64,000 nt of DNA from Phascolarctobacterium sp. (GTDB lineage Bacteria > Bacillota > Negativicutes > Acidaminococcales > Acidaminococcaceae): assembly GCA_030540395.1 (NCBI GenBank), contig JAUNWI010000004.1, forward strand, positions 105,253 to 169,252. Reading direction: 5' to 3'. This document shows, piece after piece, positions 58,980 through 64,000 of this stretch; the first letter of the stretch is position 1; every line of letters starts with the position of its first letter. Position numbers and translations under genes: made by a program. A model generated the notes under the pieces. The model was given only the letters and a program-made list of their open reading frames with translations. It had not been told where the DNA came from and made no database searches.

Positions 58980-60164
58980 ATGACCAAGGGTAGATATGGT
59001 ATTCACGGCGGCCAATACATGCCGGAAACACTGATGAACGCGGTGTTAGAGCTGGAGGCAGCTTATGAAAAATATAAAAATGATCCTGAATTTAAGGCTG
59101 AGCTGGCTCAATTATACCGCGAATATGCGAATAGACCGTCCCTCTTGTATTATGCAGAGCGCATGACCAAAGATTTGGGCGGTGCCAAGATTTATTTAAA
59201 GCGTGAGGATTTGAACCACACTGGCGCCCACAAAATTAACAATGTATTAGGTCAGATTTTGTTGGCTAAGAAAATGGGTAAAAAGCGTGTTATCGCTGAA
59301 ACCGGTGCGGGCCAGCACGGCGTAGCCACTGCTACCGCCGCCGCTCTCATGGGTATGGAATGCGTAGTATACATGGGCAAGGAGGACTGCGAGCGGCAAA
59401 AGCTGAATGTTTTCCGCATGGAGCTTTTAGGCTCCAAGGTCGTGCCTGTGGAAAGCGGCACCGGTACCTTAAAGGATGCTGTAAACGAGGCTTTGCGCGT
59501 TTGGACTGAGCGTGTAGAGGATACCTACTACGTTCTGGGCAGCGTTATGGGCCCCCATCCGTATCCAGAAATCGTTCGTGATTTCCAAAAGATTATCGGT
59601 GAAGAAATTAAAGCCCAAATGCTGGAGAAGGAAGGACGCCTGCCGGATGTGCTTATCGCCTGTGTAGGCGGTGGCTCCAACGCTATGGGTATGTTCTACG
59701 ACTTTATTGAGGACAAGGATGTGCGCCTGATTGGCGTTGAAGCAGCTGGCCTTGGCGTGGATAACCCTAAAAACGCTGCCACCATTGCTAACGGTCGCTT
59801 GGGCATTTTCCATGGCATGAAGTCCTACTTCCTGCAGGATGAATATGGCCAAATCGCGCCTGTATATTCCATCTCCGCCGGCCTTGATTATCCCGGTATC
59901 GGCCCTGAGCATGCCTATCTGCATGATACCGGTCGCGCCGAATATGTGCCAGCAACTGACCAAGAGGCTGTGGATGCCTTTAACTATCTGTCCAAAATCG
60001 AGGGTATCATCCCCGCCATCGAAAGCGCTCACGCAGTGGCTCATGCCATGAAGATTGCGCCGACCATGGACAAGGACAAAATAATTGTAATCAATATTTC
60101 CGGTCGTGGCGACAAGGATGTGGCTGCTATCGCACGCTTTATGGGGGTGGACTTACATGACTAG
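58980..60164 (+). CDS. trpB: Tryptophan synthase beta subunit
   Basis: A 394-aa TrpB1. The PLP Lys is in [11 protein letters not shown] (near residue 86), the phosphate loop is [11 protein letters not shown], and [11 protein letters not shown] is classical. It condenses indole with serine. The 3' end overlaps trpA by 8 bases. Confidence 0.98.
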   Translation: MTKGRYGIHGGQYMPETLMNAVLELEAAYEKYKNDPEFKAELAQLYREYANRPSLLYYAERMTKDLGGAKIYLKREDLNHTGAHKINNVLGQILLAKKMGKKRVIAETGAGQHGVATATAAALMGMECVVYMGKEDCERQKLNVFRMELLGSKVVPVESGTGTLKDAVNEALRVWTERVEDTYYVLGSVMGPHPYPEIVRDFQKIIGEEIKAQMLEKEGRLPDVLIACVGGGSNAMGMFYDFIEDKDVRLIGVEAAGLGVDNPKNAATIANGRLGIFHGMKSYFLQDEYGQIAPVYSISAGLDYPGIGPEHAYLHDTGRAEYVPATDQEAVDAFNYLSKIEGIIPAIESAHAVAHAMKIAPTMDKDKIIVINISGRGDKDVAAIARFMGVDLHD

Positions 60165-60948
60165 AATTCAGGAAGCATTTGCAAAAAATAAAAAGCTCTT
60201 CATCGGCTTTGTGACTGCCGGTGATCCTAATTTGGCAACAACTAAAGAGCTGGTGCTGGCCATGGTGAAGGCTGGTGTAGGTATTGTGGAGTTTGGCATT
60301 CCCTTTTCTGACCCTGTAGCCGAAGGTCCCGTTATTCAACGAGCTGACATGCGTGCATTGGAAGCTGGCACTACCACCGACAAAATTTTTGATTTGGTAG
60401 CCGAGCTGCGCCAGGAAACCCAGGTGCCCTTGGTATTCCTGACCTATGCTAATCCCATTTATGCCTATGGTGCAGAAAAATTCTTCACCCGTTGTGAAGA
60501 AAGCGGTGTCGATGGCGTGATTATTCCCGATATTCCTTACGAAGAGCGGGAAGAAATGCGTCCCTATAGCGAGCCCCATCATGTGGCTTTGGTGCCGCTG
60601 ATTGCGCCCACATCTCGGGACCGCATTCAAAAGATTGCCCAAATCGGTCAGGGCTATATCTACATTGTTTCCTCTCTTGGCGTAACCGGTGTACGTAAGG
60701 AAATCACCACCGATATTAATGCTATTGTGGAAGAAATCCGCAAGGTTACGGATGTGCCCTGTGCAGTAGGCTTTGGTATCGCCACTCCCGACCAGGCCTA
60801 TGCTATGGCTAAAGCTAGCGATGGCGCCATCGTGGGCAGTGCAATTGTAAAGCTTGTAGAAAAATATGGCACCGAATCTCCCAAGTATGTTTACGAGTAT
60901 TGTAAAGAAATGGTTGCAGCTGTAAATAAGGCTGCAGATGCGCTTTAA
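60157..60948 (+). CDS. trpA: Tryptophan synthase alpha subunit
   Basis: A 263-aa TrpA. Catalytic Glu is in [18 protein letters not shown] (near 47) and Asp in FSDP (near 58); the GVTG phosphate loop is in [10 protein letters not shown]. It cleaves indole-3-glycerol phosphate and channels indole to TrpB. The ATG at 60157 lies inside trpB, so translation is coupled. It ends the operon before a terminator. Confidence 0.97.
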   Translation: MTRIQEAFAKNKKLFIGFVTAGDPNLATTKELVLAMVKAGVGIVEFGIPFSDPVAEGPVIQRADMRALEAGTTTDKIFDLVAELRQETQVPLVFLTYANPIYAYGAEKFFTRCEESGVDGVIIPDIPYEEREEMRPYSEPHHVALVPLIAPTSRDRIQKIAQIGQGYIYIVSSLGVTGVRKEITTDINAIVEEIRKVTDVPCAVGFGIATPDQAYAMAKASDGAIVGSAIVKLVEKYGTESPKYVYEYCKEMVAAVNKAADAL

Positions 60949-60970
60949 GCACCTATATTCCCCTCCGCAG

Positions 60971-61005
60971 ACACCTCGACACAGACATTGCGCCGGGGTG
61001 TTTTG
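60971..61005 (+). terminator. trp operon terminator
   Basis: ACACCTCG pairs with CGGGGTGT (one G-T pair), followed by TTTTGCG. Confidence 0.75.
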
Positions 61006-61036
61006 CGTATTTTCTGTAAAATCTGAGCTGCATGTT

Positions 61037-61065
61037 TTGCAATTGATGGGGTTATGTGCTACAAT
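61037..61065 (+). promoter_or_regulatory. abgT-pepT promoter
   Basis: TTGCAA-17-TACAAT, about 38 bases before the carrier gene. Confidence 0.8.
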
Positions 61066-61102
61066 ATATGGGTATTTCTATTTTTAAGGAGTGATTTATT
61101 TC

Positions 61103-62656
61103 ATGCAAGCTGTTCAAGAAAAGAACAAAGCAGGCGGTATTTTGGGCCTGATTGAAAGGATTGGTAACAAAATTCCTGATATTACCATTCTCTTTATTGG
61201 TGCCTTTGTAATTTGCTGTGTGCTTTCTGCAATTTTGTCCACCATGCACTTTGGTTATGTGCATCCTACCACCGGTAAGGAAATCGTTGTTAACAACATG
61301 CTCAGCGGTAAAAATTTGGTCACTTTGCTGTCCAAAATGGTTTCCAACTATTCTGGCTTCCCTCCCTTGGGCATGGTAATCGTTGCTACTTTAGGTATCG
61401 GTATTGCCGATGGCTCCGGCTACATCAACACTGCGTTGAAGAAGATTTTGGCCGTAACTCCTAAGTTTTTGATTACCCCGATTATCATTCTCGTGGGTAT
61501 GCTGAGTCATCTGGGACCTGATACCGGCTATGTAATTATTATCCCCGTGGCTGCGTATATGTTCTATGCCACTGGCAAGCATCCCTTGGCTGGTATTGGC
61601 GCATCCTTTGCCGGTATCGCCGGTGCTTTTGCAGCCAACTATACTCCCTCTGCTATTGACCCTGTTATTCAAGGCTTTACTCAAAGTGCAGCACAAATCA
61701 TTGACCCCAGCTATCAAGTAAACGTACTCTGCAATTACTTCTATGCTTTTGGCGCTACCTTCGTGGTTATTCCCAGCTGCTGGTATGTAACCGAGCGCAT
61801 TGTAGAGCCCTGGCTGTGGAAAAACTGCCCCTTGGATGAGGATATCGATGTGGGCGAGGATGGCAACACCGAGGTTACTGCCCGTGAAAACAAGGCCTTC
61901 TATGCAGCTACTGCTGTGCTTTTGGCCATGGTAGTGGGCCTAGTGGCACTTTTGATTCCCCAAGACTCCATTCTGCGCGACTCTAATGGCATGCTGGCCA
62001 GCTTTAAGGCTCCTGTAATGCAATCCATTGTTTCCCTGCTCTTTATTTTTACTGGTGCCGTGGGCTTGGTTTATGGCGTTTTGGTAGGCAAATTTAAGTC
62101 CTCCAAGGACGTTACCAAGGCTATGGAGGATATTACCAAGACCTTGGTACAATTGATTGTATTCTATTTCTTCGCTGCGCAATTCCTGTACGCCTTTGGT
62201 GCCTCCAATATGGGTGCGCTGATCGCTGTTGCCGGCGCAGAATTTTTGAAATCCTTGGCTCTGCCGCCCCAGGTTACTGTTTTTGGTATCATCATTTTCG
62301 TTGCCTTCCTGAATTTGATTATCACCTCTGCTTCTGCTAAGTGGGCTATTTTGGCACCCATTTTCGTGCCCATGCTCATGGCTGTAGGCATTGCACCGGA
62401 GCTGACTCAGGTGGCCTTCCGTGTCAGCGACTCCGCTGTAAACGTTGTAACTCCCATGTTTGCTTTCTATCCCCTAATTATTCTCTATTGCCAAAAGTAT
62501 GTAAAGAGCGCCGGCATCGGCACCTTGAGCTCCTTGATGCTGCCCTATACTGTGGCTCTGCTGGTTAGCCTGACCATTATGCTGTATGTATTCTGGGGCT
62601 TGGATATTCCTTTGGGTCTGCAAGCAGACTATGTATATCCTAGAAGAATGATGTAA
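61103..62656 (+). CDS. AbgT-family transporter
   Basis: A 517-aa polytopic membrane protein. GNKIPDITILFIGAFV, HLGPDTGYVIIIPVAAYMF, AANYTPSAIDP and LNLIITSASAKWAILAPIFVPM are typical of the AbgT family, whose members take up p-aminobenzoyl-glutamate or export sulfonamides. The substrate here is unknown. Start at ATG 61103 is 11 bases after AAGGAG; the GTG at 61091 overlaps that site. The next gene is pepT, with 17 bases between. Confidence 0.92.
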   Translation: MQAVQEKNKAGGILGLIERIGNKIPDITILFIGAFVICCVLSAILSTMHFGYVHPTTGKEIVVNNMLSGKNLVTLLSKMVSNYSGFPPLGMVIVATLGIGIADGSGYINTALKKILAVTPKFLITPIIILVGMLSHLGPDTGYVIIIPVAAYMFYATGKHPLAGIGASFAGIAGAFAANYTPSAIDPVIQGFTQSAAQIIDPSYQVNVLCNYFYAFGATFVVIPSCWYVTERIVEPWLWKNCPLDEDIDVGEDGNTEVTARENKAFYAATAVLLAMVVGLVALLIPQDSILRDSNGMLASFKAPVMQSIVSLLFIFTGAVGLVYGVLVGKFKSSKDVTKAMEDITKTLVQLIVFYFFAAQFLYAFGASNMGALIAVAGAEFLKSLALPPQVTVFGIIIFVAFLNLIITSASAKWAILAPIFVPMLMAVGIAPELTQVAFRVSDSAVNVVTPMFAFYPLIILYCQKYVKSAGIGTLSSLMLPYTVALLVSLTIMLYVFWGLDIPLGLQADYVYPRRMM

Positions 62657-62673
62657 GAAAGGAAGTTTTGAAA

Positions 62674-63924
62674 ATGTCATCTATGCAAGAGCGTTTAATA
62701 GCGCGTTTTCTGCGCTATGCTGCTATTAATTCTCAAAGCGTGGAGGGAGCCCCGGTGGTTCCGTCCACTCCTGGCCAACGCCAGCTGGCCGAGCTGTTGA
62801 AGAAAGACCTGGCTGAGCTGGGTCTCGTAGATTTGGAAATCAGCGAGTATTCCGTGCTCACCGGTCACCTGCCCAGCAATCTGCCTGCTGATTACCATAA
62901 GGTGCCCACTGTAGGCTGGGTAGCCCATCTTGACACCGTCAACGTGAACCTGTCCGGCGATGTACATCCTCAAATCGTGAAGAATTATCAGGGTGGGGAT
63001 GTGCTGCTGAATGCAGAAAAACAAATTTCTATTAAGGTTAGCGAGCATCCGGAGCTGGAAAAATACATTGGCAGCGATTTGATTACCAGCGATGGCACCT
63101 CCGTGCTGGGTGCTGATAACAAGGCTGCTATTGCCAATTTGATGGTTGCTTTGGAAACCTTAAAGGAGAATCCCAGCATTCTGCATGGCGATATTTATGT
63201 TTGCTTCGTGCCTGACGAGGAAGTGGGCCTGTGCGGTTCCAAAAAGATGGACTTTAGCAAATTCCCCGTGGATTTTGCTTATACCATCGATTGCTGCGAG
63301 CTGGGCGAGGTGGTTTACCAAACCTTTAATGCTGGCAGTGCTACCATCAAGGTGCAGGGTGTAACTGCTCATCCCATGTCCGCTAAAAACACCTTGGTTA
63401 ATCCCACTCTGGTATGCGTGGATGTAATCAACTGCTTGGACAGAATGCAGACTCCGGAGCACACCGAAGGCACTGAAGGCTTTATTTGGGTGGAATCCAT
63501 GCAGACCAATGTGTCCGAAGCTGTTTTGAACCTTAAGATTCGCGACCATAGCAAGGCTATGTATGAAGCTCGCAAAAAATTCATCACCGACGCTGTGGAA
63601 TATGTAAAGGCAAAGAATCCTAAGGCTAAGGTGGAGCTGGACATTGTGGACGTTTACGGCAATATTGCAGACGCTCTCACCGATGACAACCGTGCCTGCG
63701 TGGACCATATTTTTGAGGCTATGCATGAGCTGGGTATCACTCCTAAGGATATCGCTATGCGTGGTGGCACCGATGGCTCCTTTATTTCCACTAAGGGGAT
63801 TCCTACTCCCAACTATTTCACTGGCGCTCACAACTTCCATTCCTATGCTGAGTTTATGCCCATGACTGCAGTGGAAAAGAGCTGCCAAATGACCTTGAAG
63901 CTTATTGAGCTGATTACGAAATAA
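62674..63924 (+). CDS. pepT: Peptidase T (tripeptide aminopeptidase)
   Basis: A 416-aa PepT. Metal ligands are in VAHLDTV (about 76-80), SVLGADNKAAIA (bridging Asp), PDEEVGLCGS (Glu pair) and the final HNFHSYAEF (His near 381). PepT removes the N-terminal residue from tripeptides. Start at ATG 62674 is 8 bases after AAAGGAAG; an in-frame TTG at 62668 is less likely. It probably forms an operon with the AbgT-family carrier, so the imported substrate may be a peptide or peptide-like molecule. Confidence 0.95.
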   Translation: MSSMQERLIARFLRYAAINSQSVEGAPVVPSTPGQRQLAELLKKDLAELGLVDLEISEYSVLTGHLPSNLPADYHKVPTVGWVAHLDTVNVNLSGDVHPQIVKNYQGGDVLLNAEKQISIKVSEHPELEKYIGSDLITSDGTSVLGADNKAAIANLMVALETLKENPSILHGDIYVCFVPDEEVGLCGSKKMDFSKFPVDFAYTIDCCELGEVVYQTFNAGSATIKVQGVTAHPMSAKNTLVNPTLVCVDVINCLDRMQTPEHTEGTEGFIWVESMQTNVSEAVLNLKIRDHSKAMYEARKKFITDAVEYVKAKNPKAKVELDIVDVYGNIADALTDDNRACVDHIFEAMHELGITPKDIAMRGGTDGSFISTKGIPTPNYFTGAHNFHSYAEFMPMTAVEKSCQMTLKLIELITK

Positions 63925-64000
63925 GCATAACCTGACTGGTAAGCACGCTAGCGTAAAGTTTTTGTAGGAAAAACGGGAAATAAAAATAAAAGAGAACACC

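Overview
The window reads as a stretch of core chromosome from an anaerobic, two-membraned Firmicute of the Negativicutes type. An Acidaminococcaceae or Phascolarctobacterium-like organism is my best guess, from gene content only. Firmicute traits are two T-box leaders, an FMN riboswitch, strong AGGAGG ribosome sites, RNase Y, RecD2, RecX and a PerR-type regulator. Diderm traits are PilN/PilO pilus genes, a DctPQM TRAP transporter, Hfq, HtpX and a COG2861 deacetylase. FeoAB, rubrerythrin, PerR, an AbgT carrier and a PduO-type cobalamin adenosyltransferase fit an anaerobe that ferments organic acids and amino acids and uses B12. I see no phage, CRISPR array, rRNA or complete insertion sequence.

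Layout. 1-1.1 kb: end of a type IV pilus operon (PilN-like, PilO-like). 1.1-3.2 kb, minus strand: an exported pentapeptide-repeat protein, a HAD phosphatase and an S-adenosylmethionine decarboxylase homologue that lacks the self-cleavage serine. 3.4-9.9 kb: recD2, comF, an ion-transporter-like permease, a small unknown gene and a beta-CASP nuclease. 10.0-14.2 kb: a T-box leader whose specifier reads CTC (Leu), then an isocitrate-lyase/PEP-mutase family lyase and a TRAP transporter. 14.3-14.5 kb: tRNA-Asp, tRNA-Gly and tRNA-Trp. 14.7-16.6 kb: a PepT-like peptidase and exonuclease III. 16.6-20.3 kb: FMN riboswitch and ribD-ribE-ribBA-ribH. 20.3-25.4 kb: hslO, recA-recX, rny, an unknown zinc-ribbon gene and rpmB.

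25.6-28.4 kb: recG and a VTT-domain membrane protein. 28.4-29.5 kb: a DUF2939-like protein. 29.7-38.7 kb: a tightly packed run miaB-mutS-mutL-methyltransferase-miaA-hfq-xerD joining tRNA modification, mismatch repair, RNA chaperone and chromosome resolution genes, followed by a divergent polysaccharide deacetylase. 40-45 kb: a putrescine-type aminotransferase, an SRPBCC protein, htpX, ndk, cobalamin adenosyltransferase and holA. 45-50 kb: small unknown genes, an M20 amidohydrolase, two exported proteins of unknown role, a MITE-like element and transaldolase. 50-54 kb: feoAB on the minus strand, diverging from perR-rbr. 54-61 kb: a complete trpEGDCFBA operon under a Trp T-box. 61-64 kb: AbgT-family carrier with pepT.

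The signals that gene annotation does not explain are at DNA level. They are perfect GC-rich inverted repeats with 0-3 nt spacers inside several coding regions, two copies of a dispersed palindromic repeat (about 6.35 and 41.4 kb), two further intergenic repeats lodged in the trp operon, and a 264-bp element with 23-bp terminal inverted repeats. At gene level the most interesting items are the serine-less SpeD homologue, the leucine-type T-box on a lyase/TRAP operon, and an apparent AUU start for rny.
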